A stretch of 23,393 nucleotides of DNA from a virus, in IMG/VR virus record IMGVR_UViG_3300020178_000058, positions 1 to 23,393 of that record; one strand, 5' to 3'. Below are positions 15,451 to 22,744 of this stretch, piece by piece. The notes under the pieces are model-generated. The model was not told the origin of the DNA. It saw only the letters and a list, made by a program, of their open reading frames with translations, and did not search any database. A program made the translations under genes and the position numbers. The first letter of the stretch is position 1. The number at the start of each line of letters is the position of its first letter.

Positions 15451-17031
15451 TTATCCTTGTTGTTGTGTCATAGCTTCAGCAACTTGTGCTGCTGCTGCTG
15501 GATTTTGAGCAGCGGCTTGTTCCATTTGTTTTGCCATTTGTTGCTGCATCATCATACGTTCCATTTGTGTTGTTAATATAGATTGAGGCACACCTAATTG
15601 TGCTGCAATAAAGTCCATCATTGCTGGGACTTTAAGCGTAGTCATTGCTTCTGGTCCAGCTTGTGCTGCAATTTGAGCATAGTTCATTACTTTTTCAACT
15701 TCTTCCATAGCTTGTGCTTGTGCAAGTGGAGCTGATGCTTGTATTCTAACTTCAAGCCCATTAACTTTTAATGGTAAATCAATCATACCGCGGTCATCCA
15801 TAACATTTAAAATTTTAGTTACCAATGGAATCATTGTCTCATTAATCAGTCGACCAAATGCAGATCCAAGATTTTGTGATAATTCTTTCATGCGCTCAAC
15901 AACCTCTGTCGCACTCCTAGCACTCATATTATCAGGTGGTAAGCTTTCGTCAAGCAATATACGTTTAATATTTTGACGAAGATCATTCATAATAATATTA
16001 GATACATTAAAGTCACCACTTCTTGGTAAGGGTCTAAGCGATTCACCTTGTGGTCCGCCATTACGCGCCACAGGAATAATAGCTCCCGGCATAATCTTTA
16101 CTGTGTTAGGATTCAGTACACCATCATCGGCTGCTGTATAAACACCACTAATAGCAAGAGATGCATTTTTAAGTACCAACTCTAATGTTTTATTAAGCGT
16201 TTTAACATCTGGTAATGCAGTAATCAATGGTCCTCGACCATAAATCTCACCCGCTACTTTAGAATAACGAGATACAATCCATGGGCTAACACGCATTCTT
16301 CGGTACACTAATTCCTGTTTTGATTGTTTATGAATAACATGGTAACAATAATCACCGCGCTTTTGATCCATAATCGTTGCTTCAACTAACTCTACATCGT
16401 CTGTTGGCTTTTGATCAATCTTATCTTGCAATTCTTTTGGAATTTTAGCATCAGGCCATTGTTTCTGAATAACCTCCCCTTTAAGTCGAATACGTCTATA
16501 TACATTATCTACTTGACCATCTGCGCCTTCTTCAAATGCAACCAAGTATTGTGGTACTGGAATAAAGTTAATAGGATTAACATCATCTCCCGGTTGCACC
16601 ATCATGACTGCGGTACCTACACAAAGGTCTAATAAAAACTCACCAATAGCAATATCAAAGTTAGATTGCTTAAGTGCTGCAAACATTTTTTCAGCATATA
16701 CATCTAAGGCAAGTTGTGCTTCTTGTCTTCTATCCATTGGTATTTCAGATCCGGGTTCCAACCTACACCATTTACGTTGTGGAGGGAAAATACCTGATTG
16801 CATTCTGTTAGCAAAACGTTGTGTAGAATTAATGGCCGTTGAATCAAATACACGATTCATTTTTTTATTGCCACCTACTTTGCCTTCGTAATGACCATCA
16901 TATAAATTGCGCTGAGGTAAAGCAAACTCATAAGCTTCCTCGTAAAGATTTCTAAAATCTTCTTTCTTAACTAACGCAAGCTCATGTCTTTTTAAAACAT
17001 CTTCTGCTTTTAATCTCATCATTGCTACCAT
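15451..17031 (-). CDS. Portal / head-to-tail connector protein (T7 gp8-like)
   Basis: 526 residues, the usual size for the T7-type head-tail connector family. Visible signatures are NLYEEAYEFALPQRNLYDGH near 28-47, a FDSTAINSTQRFANRMQSGI stretch near 62-81, PPQRKWCRLEPGSE, IPVPQYLVAFEEGADGQVDN, SPWIVSRYSKVAGEIYGRGP and LPPDNMSARSATEVVERMKE. The C-terminus is Gln/Ala/Met-rich (QMERMMMQQQMAKQMEQAAA) and probably helical, like other portal barrels. It forms the dodecameric ring at the packaging vertex that docks terminase during packaging and the gp11-like adaptor afterwards. Start ATG at 17031 lies two bases after the upstream stop. MRLKAEDVLKRHELALVKKE shortly after the start is the canonical N-terminal helix, so an internal Met could also serve. 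Confidence 0.9.
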   Translation of the reverse strand: MVAMMRLKAEDVLKRHELALVKKEDFRNLYEEAYEFALPQRNLYDGHYEGKVGGNKKMNRVFDSTAINSTQRFANRMQSGIFPPQRKWCRLEPGSEIPMDRRQEAQLALDVYAEKMFAALKQSNFDIAIGEFLLDLCVGTAVMMVQPGDDVNPINFIPVPQYLVAFEEGADGQVDNVYRRIRLKGEVIQKQWPDAKIPKELQDKIDQKPTDDVELVEATIMDQKRGDYCYHVIHKQSKQELVYRRMRVSPWIVSRYSKVAGEIYGRGPLITALPDVKTLNKTLELVLKNASLAISGVYTAADDGVLNPNTVKIMPGAIIPVARNGGPQGESLRPLPRSGDFNVSNIIMNDLRQNIKRILLDESLPPDNMSARSATEVVERMKELSQNLGSAFGRLINETMIPLVTKILNVMDDRGMIDLPLKVNGLEVRIQASAPLAQAQAMEEVEKVMNYAQIAAQAGPEAMTTLKVPAMMDFIAAQLGVPQSILTTQMERMMMQQQMAKQMEQAAAQNPAAAAQVAEAMTQQQG

Positions 17032-17033
17032 AA

Positions 17034-17306
17034 TTATCCCTTTTTATGTTTGGCTGCAAAACTAGCAGCAGCTTCTTTACTACCAAATCCCCATGCTTGG
17101 AGTGCTTTTTTTAATCGTGTTGGTCTGCCCTTCTCATCTTTTAATGGACCTGACATGCCAGAAAAACGAGCAGCAAAAGATACACGACGACCATCAGTAC
17201 CAGACTTTTGCGGTGCTTTAAGGTCTCCACCTTCCTTGTTTTCAAAGTATTTACGCCCAGCTTCATTAAGACCTCCGTTAGGATTCTGATATTTTTTAGC
17301 GACCAT
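17034..17306 (-). CDS. Small basic DUF6321-like protein
   Basis: 90 residues from ATG at 17306, which overlaps the upstream stop as TAATG. A GTG at 17318 would add four residues and is less likely. The sequence contains NPNGGLNEAGRKYF, GGDLKAPQ, RRVSFAARFSGMSGPLKD and EKGRPTRLKKALQAWGF, matching the small DUF6321-type phage proteins (GGL...GR, LKAP, SFxAR, GP-rich turn, then a basic helix). It is strongly basic and ends KHKKG. The function is unknown; a nucleic-acid-binding or head-associated role is only a guess from charge and from position immediately before the portal gene. Confidence 0.68.
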   Translation of the reverse strand: MVAKKYQNPNGGLNEAGRKYFENKEGGDLKAPQKSGTDGRRVSFAARFSGMSGPLKDEKGRPTRLKKALQAWGFGSKEAAASFAAKHKKG

Positions 17307-17890
17307 TATTCGTACCACTCTAATTCTAAAGTTGCATATTGTGATGCACCGCTCACATTTGTTAATCTAACTAAATAATTTGTTAATGGTGACAATATAT
17401 ATTCTAATGAACCGCCTTCACCACCACTCGCTTTTTTCTTAATACCACCCGGCAATAATTCAGCAAATACTTCTGTGCCTGTAGCTGATACGGTTGGATC
17501 AAGCAATGCTGCTGTGCTACTTGTTTTACTACTTGTTCTATTTCGTTTAACGGCTGTCTTGCTTGTACCACCTGTAGCTGTTGCACCTTCAAATAAATAA
17601 AGTTCAGCATCACCGCCACAAATAGCACCAATGGTCATGTGCATTGACACGCCAGACGCAGAAGCAATGACAAAATCAATTGAGTCAGTATCAACTAATG
17701 GCGTTCCATTTTTTCTATTCTCATAAAGAAAATAAGCATTACCTTCATGCAACCTATGATGATTAACATCTACCGTAATGAGTGGTCGTTCACTACCAGT
17801 GACATGCTGGTCATTATTCTCATCAGCTTGTGTTAGCGTCACAAATCTTGACTTAGTATTATCTGATTCTCTTTTTACACTCAATACCAT
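17306..17890 (-). CDS. Beta-rich probable virion structural protein
   Basis: 194 residues, soluble and beta-rich with alternating hydrophobic residues: MHMTIGAICGGDAELYLFEG in the middle and NYLVRLTNVSGASQYATLEL at the end. A Ser/Thr/Lys-rich middle loop (SKTAVKRNRTSSKTSSTAAL) is likely exposed. The start lies directly at the stop of the upstream gene (shared base at 17890). I do not recognise the family with certainty. Proteins of this type (a single beta-sandwich with an ELYLFEGAT-like strand) occur in the head region of HMO-2011-like phages and may be head fibre or decoration components. A structural role is inferred from the fold pattern and from the neighbouring portal gene. Confidence 0.6.
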   Translation of the reverse strand: MVLSVKRESDNTKSRFVTLTQADENNDQHVTGSERPLITVDVNHHRLHEGNAYFLYENRKNGTPLVDTDSIDFVIASASGVSMHMTIGAICGGDAELYLFEGATATGGTSKTAVKRNRTSSKTSSTAALLDPTVSATGTEVFAELLPGGIKKKASGGEGGSLEYILSPLTNYLVRLTNVSGASQYATLELEWYE

Positions 17891-18147
17891 TAGAAACTAA
17901 TCTCCAATCCAACACCTCTAGAATCAATACCTTTATGGTGACCTTTGCCCCAATCAACATAATGGCCAGCGCCTTGAATTAATAAATCTACTTTATTTTC
18001 TATTATAGGTTGTCTGTATTGAATACCGCCGCCAATAGCTGTCACACTTTTATTTGATGAGCCACCAAAATTATATTCAAGCGATCCGCCTGTAAATTTT
18101 TTTAATACAGCATTAATTTGATTATCAGTTATTATTTCATCGCCCAC
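17890..18147 (-). CDS. Small beta-strand-rich protein with an outer-membrane-like C-terminus
   Basis: 85 residues from a GTG at 18147 with GGGAG six bases upstream. An ATG at 18171 in the same frame would add eight residues inside the lysozyme gene and lacks a good site. After a short helix (NQINAVLKKFTGG) the rest alternates hydrophobic and polar residues as in beta strands: SLEYNFGG, VTAIGGGIQYRQPI, KVDLLIQGAGHYVDWG, RGVGLEISF. The last strand ends in Phe, as in the beta-signal of outer-membrane barrels. There is no signal peptide. I do not recognise the family. It follows the lysozyme, so a role in lysis or virion structure is possible, but nothing in the sequence settles this. Confidence 0.6.
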   Translation of the reverse strand: MGDEIITDNQINAVLKKFTGGSLEYNFGGSSNKSVTAIGGGIQYRQPIIENKVDLLIQGAGHYVDWGKGHHKGIDSRGVGLEISF

Positions 18148-18694
18148 TAAATGCTCCCATAATTTGATCATCAGTTAATGCTTGCTGGCGATTATAATTA
18201 ATTAACTCTTTTTGTTGTCCAAATTTTTTAATAGCTACACTAAAATCTGTTGTGCGCTTAGGTGTTTGCTTATGCCATTTTGAATCAAACACTTCTTGAG
18301 ATGCCTCGTTATATTTTCCTGTACTTAAATATTCCCAAGTTTTTTTATGCACCGTATGCCAATTTTCGCCTAACTGAAAATTAACAGACACTAATGCATC
18401 TATTAACTCTGGCGTAGCGCCATCAATTGATTTGGCTTGTTGTTGAGCTGCTTTTTTTGCCCACGTTAAATCTTCATGCAACCATTGATCAACAACTTGT
18501 TTTGGAATTTGTGTACCTTTAGGGTACATTTTTTGTTCTTCTAGGGTTAATAAATGGCCAACGCCACCCGTCAACTTATCTAAGCTATCAAGGTAACTTA
18601 CATATTTAACCCCTTCTCTTTCTTTTAAATGCTCAATTAAATTTGCCATAATTGGGTGCGTTGTAAAGATTAATAGGAGGAATAGTAATCTCAT
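18137..18694 (-). CDS. GH24 (T4/P21-type) lysozyme with N-terminal secretion signal
   Basis: 185 residues from ATG at 18694; a TTG at 18703 in the same frame would add three. The N-terminus RLLFLLLIFTTHPIMA is a hydrophobic signal peptide or signal-anchor. The catalytic triad spacing of T4 lysozyme, E-8-D-5-T, is exact: Glu in EREGVKY, Asp in SYLDS, Thr in KLTGGVGH. After GGVGHLLT comes a helical domain with QVVDQWLHEDL and LIDALVSVNFQLGENWH. It cleaves the peptidoglycan glycan backbone at the end of infection. An exported or SAR-type endolysin would not need a large-hole holin. An ATG at 18649 (MANLIEH) would give a signal-less cytoplasmic enzyme with the Glu at residue 12, as in T4; neither start has a clear ribosome binding site. 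Confidence 0.88.
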   Translation of the reverse strand: MRLLFLLLIFTTHPIMANLIEHLKEREGVKYVSYLDSLDKLTGGVGHLLTLEEQKMYPKGTQIPKQVVDQWLHEDLTWAKKAAQQQAKSIDGATPELIDALVSVNFQLGENWHTVHKKTWEYLSTGKYNEASQEVFDSKWHKQTPKRTTDFSVAIKKFGQQKELINYNRQQALTDDQIMGAFSGR

Positions 18695-18703
18695 GCCAGT
18701 CAA

Positions 18704-18835
18704 TCATTTTTTCTTAGGAAACCCCGCTTTCATCATAGCGTAAGCTTTTTCAGAAATAGTTGATTTAGACTTAGGACGACTAATCCCTTTTTTTTTGCGT
18801 TCGTTTATGTTGTGATATAAGCCTTGTGATTTCAT
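18704..18835 (-). CDS. Tiny basic conserved phage protein (43 aa)
   Basis: 43 residues from ATG at 18835, overlapping the upstream stop in an ATGA. The sequence reads MKSQGLYHNINERKKKGISR, then a segment with PKSKSTISEKAY and a KAGFPKKK end. This is a familiar small phage protein type (GLYxNINxRKxxG-S-RxKSKSTIS-KAY-MKxGFPKKK) seen beside structural genes in many podoviruses. It is very basic, with no membrane segment. The function is unknown. The conserved motif in a protein this small, plus the translational coupling to its neighbour, supports a real gene. Confidence 0.78.
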   Translation of the reverse strand: MKSQGLYHNINERKKKGISRPKSKSTISEKAYAMMKAGFPKKK

Positions 18836-18978
18836 TTTTTGGCTTGTCCTGACTCAGACATAGCAATGGCAACTGCTTGTTTACGGCTAGTTACTTTAGC
18901 GTCAGAGCCTGATTTTAGTTTACCAGACTTATACTCTTTCATAACTTTATGAACTTTCTTTTGCATTTTATTCATCAT
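18832..18978 (-). CDS. Tiny basic DUF6496-like protein (48 aa)
   Basis: 48 residues from ATG at 18978, which overlaps the stop of the 201-residue gene as ATGA; a second ATG follows at once. The sequence KVMKEYKSGKLKSGSDAKVT continuing with SRKQAVAIAMSESGQ matches the DUF6496 type of very small phage proteins (FKSGKLKSGSG-KVTSRKQAIAIALSEA). It is basic, probably helical, and has no membrane segment. Its stop overlaps the next start as ATGA, forming a coupled pair with the 43-residue protein. Function unknown. Confidence 0.78.
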   Translation of the reverse strand: MMNKMQKKVHKVMKEYKSGKLKSGSDAKVTSRKQAVAIAMSESGQAKK

Positions 18979-19580
18979 ATTTTTAATTCCTCACCCAACA
19001 TATTTGATATTAATCCTAACCCTTGTTCACCTAATGCTGGTAATTTTGTAGCTTCTGGACCCATACCCGGAGCAACTGCTTTAGCAACCAAACCACCCCT
19101 TGCTCTTTTAATTCTACGTGATGCAGCTCTTAATTCTCCTGTTTGTCTTCCAGTTTCTTCTTTAACTGTTTTAAGTTCTTTTGTAGACAGTGCTTTAATT
19201 TTTTCTAGCACTTGTGGATTACGTCCGCCACCGGGTCTATTTAAATATTCATAAAAACTATAACCTGTATTTTGTGCGCGACCAGCTAATTGTGTTGCAA
19301 GATCAATTTGACTTTGCCAAAATGATTCTGGTTGAGGAGTGCCGCGCCCACCAGCTTGTTCAATCAGCCATTCATTGTAATTTTTTGTGCTACGTACATC
19401 ACCACGAATTGCATAAGTTGTTTTAGAGTATGGAGATACCTCAGATGCTGATGTTGTACCACTACCATAAGGATATTTAAGTCCAACACCTCGATCAATG
19501 TATGGATCAACCATACCCCAGTTGCCTAAATCTAAAGCAAGTCCACGTTTGAGTGCTTGCTCGTATGTATAGGCAGCCAT
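18975..19580 (-). CDS. Protein of unknown function (201 aa)
   Basis: Not recognised. 201 residues, soluble, no signal peptide. The N-terminal half is rich in Gly, Tyr and Trp (YEQALKRGLALDLGNWGMVD, KYPYGSGTTSASEVSPYS). The C-terminal half is strongly basic with a helical stretch (EKIKALSTKELKTVKEETGR followed by ELRAASRRIKRARGG) and ends in a Gly/Leu-rich segment (LGEQGLGLISNMLGEELKI). The RARGG stretch resembles the RARMRGGARSLL segment of the protein encoded just upstream, which suggests similar partners. It sits one base after the coiled-coil gene and overlaps the DUF6496-like gene. A minor virion component or assembly factor is plausible from context only. Confidence 0.6.
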   Translation of the reverse strand: MAAYTYEQALKRGLALDLGNWGMVDPYIDRGVGLKYPYGSGTTSASEVSPYSKTTYAIRGDVRSTKNYNEWLIEQAGGRGTPQPESFWQSQIDLATQLAGRAQNTGYSFYEYLNRPGGGRNPQVLEKIKALSTKELKTVKEETGRQTGELRAASRRIKRARGGLVAKAVAPGMGPEATKLPALGEQGLGLISNMLGEELKI

Positions 19581-19581
19581 A

Positions 19582-19818
19582 TTATGCTCCTAGTTTTTCT
19601 TCTTCAACACCGATCTCTGGTGTTAAACGTGTAGTTGCTAATAATGATCTTGCGCCACCACGCATTCTTGCTCTTTTTTTAGCTGCCATTTCTTCTTGTA
19701 AGTCACGTTTTTCTTGTTGTGCTTCTAAACGCATTCTTTCAGTTTCTTGACGTTGTTGTTCAATTTGCGCTAATGCAGCTGAATTATCTGGTTTTGGTGC
19801 GCTAAACATTCCACCCAT
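19582..19818 (-). CDS. Charged coiled-coil small phage protein (78 aa)
   Basis: 78 residues. It starts MGGMFSAPKPDNSAAL, then carries a continuous Gln/Glu/Arg/Lys coiled coil from about 16 to 50 (IEQQRQETERMRLEAQQEKR) and a basic turn RARMRGGARSLLATTRL. This architecture (MGGxFSxPxxP, coiled coil, RGGRxxLL) is common for a small protein placed between the large terminase and the portal in podoviruses. The start shares its first base with the stop of the GNAT-like gene. The function is not known; it is often annotated as a virion or structural protein. No enzymatic motif is visible. Confidence 0.68.
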   Translation of the reverse strand: MGGMFSAPKPDNSAALAQIEQQRQETERMRLEAQQEKRDLQEEMAAKKRARMRGGARSLLATTRLTPEIGVEEEKLGA

Positions 19819-20318
19819 TACTTTCTCCTCATGATATATGTGTCTTCTTTAGTTACGCTATAATTTTTCATTAACCCTTCAGCTTCGAATCCTAAAGTGT
19901 TGGCCCAAGCTACAGCGCGCTTATCTTTGGATACTACCGTAATTTGTATGCGATGTAAATTAAATAATATCTCACAGATATCAAAGAATATTAAAGCGCC
20001 CTTGGTCATAGCTATTGGATATCGTCTAGCTGTCTCATGAAATATAGACCACACCTCACCAACCCCAGACCAAAGTATCCCACAACCAAAAATAGCGACA
20101 GGCTCGTTATGTAAAAGCGCAGTAATAGTCGGACCAGCAAGAGACTGTGTATTAAGACGGTATTTTCTATTTTGTTCCGTAAGCGATGAAAGCCCATAAA
20201 TATCTGTTCCTTTAAAATGATCTGCATGATTAGGATGATAATTAGTATAATATACACCCTTGACACTAGGCATATATTTATCTAAATAGTTCTGATCAAT
20301 TAAATATATCGAAGTCAC
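19818..20318 (-). CDS. GNAT-fold protein resembling T7 gp13 internal virion protein
   Basis: 166 residues from a GTG at 20318 that overlaps the terminase stop by 23 bases. An ATG at 20273 is an alternative, and no strong ribosome binding site decides. The second half has the GNAT acetyltransferase pattern: VAIFGCGILWSGVGEVWSIF strand pair, a helix TKGALIFFDICEILFNLHRI, QITVVSKDKRAVAWANTLGF and EAEGLMKNYSVTKEDTYIMR. This matches the degenerate GNAT proteins of podoviruses that include T7 gp13, needed for virion morphogenesis. The canonical acetyl-CoA P-loop (R/Q-x-x-G-x-G/A) is not clear, so catalytic activity is doubtful. Confidence 0.72.
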   Translation of the reverse strand: MTSIYLIDQNYLDKYMPSVKGVYYTNYHPNHADHFKGTDIYGLSSLTEQNRKYRLNTQSLAGPTITALLHNEPVAIFGCGILWSGVGEVWSIFHETARRYPIAMTKGALIFFDICEILFNLHRIQITVVSKDKRAVAWANTLGFEAEGLMKNYSVTKEDTYIMRRK

Positions 20319-21852
20319 TATTAGCTACGGTAGGTGCAATTAATGTGCTAGCTGCTAATGGACTCTTGGTCATGCGCTTATGTTCCCCGCCACCTAAAAG
20401 TAAATAGCCAAATGCATCACCAATGTGCGAATGTTCGTTTTTGTTTGGGCTGTCTTTAAATCGTTCTTGTCCGGCACCTACACTAATACGTTTGAAATGG
20501 TACCCGCCAGATAATGATTTACGTAAGCGTTTGCATTTTGGATTAATTAATAATCCGGGTTTACCCATAATCAATCTTTGCATAGGTGCAGCGGCTGCTT
20601 CACGTCTGACTTTAAAATTGTTAGACGCTGTAGGTTGTGCGCGTAATCCAATGGTTCTTAGGTAATCAAATGCAGTCACTTCGTAAATAGCATCACGTGC
20701 CATACCCGCTGGGTCACCCCATACCATGACTTGAGCTTTAGGATACTTAGCATTAATCTCTGCAAGTAGCTGTTGACCAAAACGTTCAAGGCCCATATCT
20801 TCAGTGACAATCTCATCAAAAATAATCCATCGACCATTGTTAAGTCGTTGACCAATTGCAGCTGCTGGCGTTAAACCAAAGTCAAGACCAATATGTAATG
20901 GTTGTGCTGGATCGTATTCAGCATCAGGACTTGACATTAAGTGATCATCATACTCAGGCCATACAGGTTTACCTTCTTGTACATAAGTAAACTTACCTTC
21001 TGCATAGCAGCGAACCCAGTCTAAGTTCTTACCACCTAACATCTGTGAGTAGTAACCGCTGGGTAAGTTCCTTACATTCTCAGCTTTAGGATTGAGTTTC
21101 CACCAACGACCACTTGCAAAGCTATGATCATTGGCTTCTGGGTTTTCAGGTAAATCTTCTGGGCTGACTTCCATGACACCACCCGGTTGTTGAAAGAAGT
21201 CCCACCCGTACTTACCCGTAATCTTTTCTTTTTGACTTAATCGGAACCACCAATGGTCATCATCCATTGGGTTCGTGTCCATCCAGACTCCGTGCCAAGT
21301 AGGCCCTCCATCTTTCTTAGTTGGATAACGACCGACACGATGGGTGAGTCCGTCAATGACGGCTTTGGGCAACTCCCTTGCCTCGTTCACCCATGCGCCA
21401 GTCAGCTCTAAGGATAAAAGTTTCCTCACATCCTTTGGCTGATCCAATGCTAAGAATATCACTTCACAATCGATGCCCGCAGCATCACCGCGGGAAGGGA
21501 GGCGAATGTGATGAGTGATCGGAGGAGTATATAGCATTGGCCCAAACGTATTCTCAGGAAAGAGTTCTTGCCAAGTTTTAATCGTTGTTGTCTTGAGTTC
21601 TGGATAAGAGTTACGTACAATAACAAAGCGAGTGTAACGTATGCCATCGACAGGGGATGGCTTTTGCCTAACGGCACGCATCATAATCTCAGCAGCACAG
21701 GCGTAAGATTTGCCTGAGCCTACTGGCCCCATCAATCCACGAACAAATTTATTGCTTTGTAAAAAGTTATAGACAACAGGACTGGTACTAAAATCTAAAT
21801 CAATACCAGGGCCAGCAATCTGTTTCTTGCTACGCTCTTTATTATTGCTCAT
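20296..21852 (-). CDS. terL: Terminase large subunit
   Basis: 518 residues. The N-terminal ATPase has Walker A GPVGSGKS at 42-49, Walker B region LTGAWVNEARELP around 150-162 with Glu157 as the probable catalytic acid, and a coupling-type segment MDTNPMDDDHWW at 191-202. The C-terminal RNase-H-like nuclease shows HIGLDFGLTPAA (Asp324), VMVWGDPAGMARD (Asp380) and HIGDAFGYLLLGG (Asp479), giving the three acidic metal ligands. It cuts concatemers and pumps DNA through the portal. The start follows the PP-loop enzyme directly (stop at 21853, ATG at 21852), with GGAG lying in the last codons of that gene, so the two are translationally linked. Confidence 0.94.
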   Translation of the reverse strand: MSNNKERSKKQIAGPGIDLDFSTSPVVYNFLQSNKFVRGLMGPVGSGKSYACAAEIMMRAVRQKPSPVDGIRYTRFVIVRNSYPELKTTTIKTWQELFPENTFGPMLYTPPITHHIRLPSRGDAAGIDCEVIFLALDQPKDVRKLLSLELTGAWVNEARELPKAVIDGLTHRVGRYPTKKDGGPTWHGVWMDTNPMDDDHWWFRLSQKEKITGKYGWDFFQQPGGVMEVSPEDLPENPEANDHSFASGRWWKLNPKAENVRNLPSGYYSQMLGGKNLDWVRCYAEGKFTYVQEGKPVWPEYDDHLMSSPDAEYDPAQPLHIGLDFGLTPAAAIGQRLNNGRWIIFDEIVTEDMGLERFGQQLLAEINAKYPKAQVMVWGDPAGMARDAIYEVTAFDYLRTIGLRAQPTASNNFKVRREAAAAPMQRLIMGKPGLLINPKCKRLRKSLSGGYHFKRISVGAGQERFKDSPNKNEHSHIGDAFGYLLLGGGEHKRMTKSPLAASTLIAPTVANSDFDIFN

Positions 21853-22656
21853 TTAATCTCCACAGTAACATGGTATTGCTTCTTCATCTTGATCAAACAT
21901 GTCTTGTTGATTAATAGCAAATTCTTTTAAAGCTTTATAATTAGGTCTATCTAATCTAAAATTATCATGTTTTGTTTCTACTTCAATCCACCAATCAGCA
22001 CGACTTGGTTTTTCTTTTATTAAACTTACAATTTGATGGGTAGGTTTCAAAAAACAAAGATCACAATTTCCATGCATGGTTTTACCATTCATATTTGGTA
22101 ATCCTAGATCAAACTCATGGTTAGTCCAAAATTCACCAACATCATGTTTTGTTATACCAGCAACATATAAAGGAACTCTGCTTTTGTCTACTTTGGCAGC
22201 ACGTCTTGGTTCATCAGCTCTTATACCCATCCAGTCCATATTCTCATTATGTTGCCATCCAATAGATTTTATATATTTATCTATTGCGCGTACTTTTAAA
22301 TGACCAGTACATGCTCTTGATACTGGGGTTGGTATTGCCTTTGTAGATTGTATGTAAGCTAGAAATGGCTCACCATTGCGAGATGCACTTTCAAAGTCAA
22401 CTACTTTAAACCTGTGACTTGGTTCTTCATGCCATACATATTCTAACCATACGATCGGAACATTCCATTTCGTTTCACAATCATGAACAAACTGTAATGT
22501 AGCTTCCTCTTCTTTTCCTGTATTTGCAAAACAAACAATGGCTTCATCTGGTAATCCATTATTAGATTGTAGAATACGCCATAGCATATAAGCAGAAGTC
22601 CTACCGCCACTAAAAGATATGACAGTTGGCTCTATAATTTTAAACGGATCAAACAT
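21853..22656 (-). CDS. PP-loop ATPase of the phosphoadenosine phosphosulfate reductase family
   Basis: 267 residues. PP-loop SFSGGRTSAY at 14-23 binds the ATP pyrophosphate. RACTGHLKVR (114-123) and WMGIRADEPRRA (142-153) are the second and third family motifs. CDLCF gives Cys198 and Cys201; Cys116, Cys263 and Cys265 are further conserved-looking cysteines that could hold a metal or Fe-S cluster. The C-terminal ECGLH motif of true sulfate-assimilation PAPS reductases is absent, so thiolation or nucleotide/nucleic-acid modification (as in DndC- or TtcA-like PP-loop enzymes) is at least as likely. The gene is preceded by AGGA at good spacing inside the 31-residue gene and followed at once by the large terminase. 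Phages with this enzyme commonly place it near packaging genes. The substrate is unknown. Confidence 0.82.
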   Translation of the reverse strand: MFDPFKIIEPTVISFSGGRTSAYMLWRILQSNNGLPDEAIVCFANTGKEEEATLQFVHDCETKWNVPIVWLEYVWHEEPSHRFKVVDFESASRNGEPFLAYIQSTKAIPTPVSRACTGHLKVRAIDKYIKSIGWQHNENMDWMGIRADEPRRAAKVDKSRVPLYVAGITKHDVGEFWTNHEFDLGLPNMNGKTMHGNCDLCFLKPTHQIVSLIKEKPSRADWWIEVETKHDNFRLDRPNYKALKEFAINQQDMFDQDEEAIPCYCGD

Positions 22657-22744
22657 AATATTGTCCTATGATTAATACAGCTATGACTAAAACAACAACG
22701 CCATAAAAAATAAACGCAAATTTTTTATCTTGTTTATTGCTCAT
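22649..22744 (-). CDS. 31-residue single-span membrane protein
   Basis: ATG at 22744 lies inside the end of the preceding 54-residue gene, and the stop overlaps the start of the PP-loop gene (ATGTTTGA). The sequence is MSNKQDKKFAFIFYGVVVLV followed by IAVLIIGQYYV. A short charged N-terminus (K4, D6, K7, K8) is followed by about 18 hydrophobic residues, so one membrane span with the N-terminus inside is expected. Small phage membrane proteins of this size can be pinholin-like, superinfection factors or spacers; nothing here decides. The tight overlaps on both sides argue that it is expressed. No family recognised. Confidence 0.55.
   Translation of the reverse strand: MSNKQDKKFAFIFYGVVVLVIAVLIIGQYYV

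Noticed and set aside
18633-18707. 24-codon minus-strand frame starting in an ATGA overlap after the 43-residue gene (MIDWHEITIPPINLYNAPNY...)
   Set aside because: It lies entirely within the lysozyme signal region in another frame, has no recognisable pattern and no ribosome binding site. The in-frame signal peptide of the lysozyme explains the sequence better.
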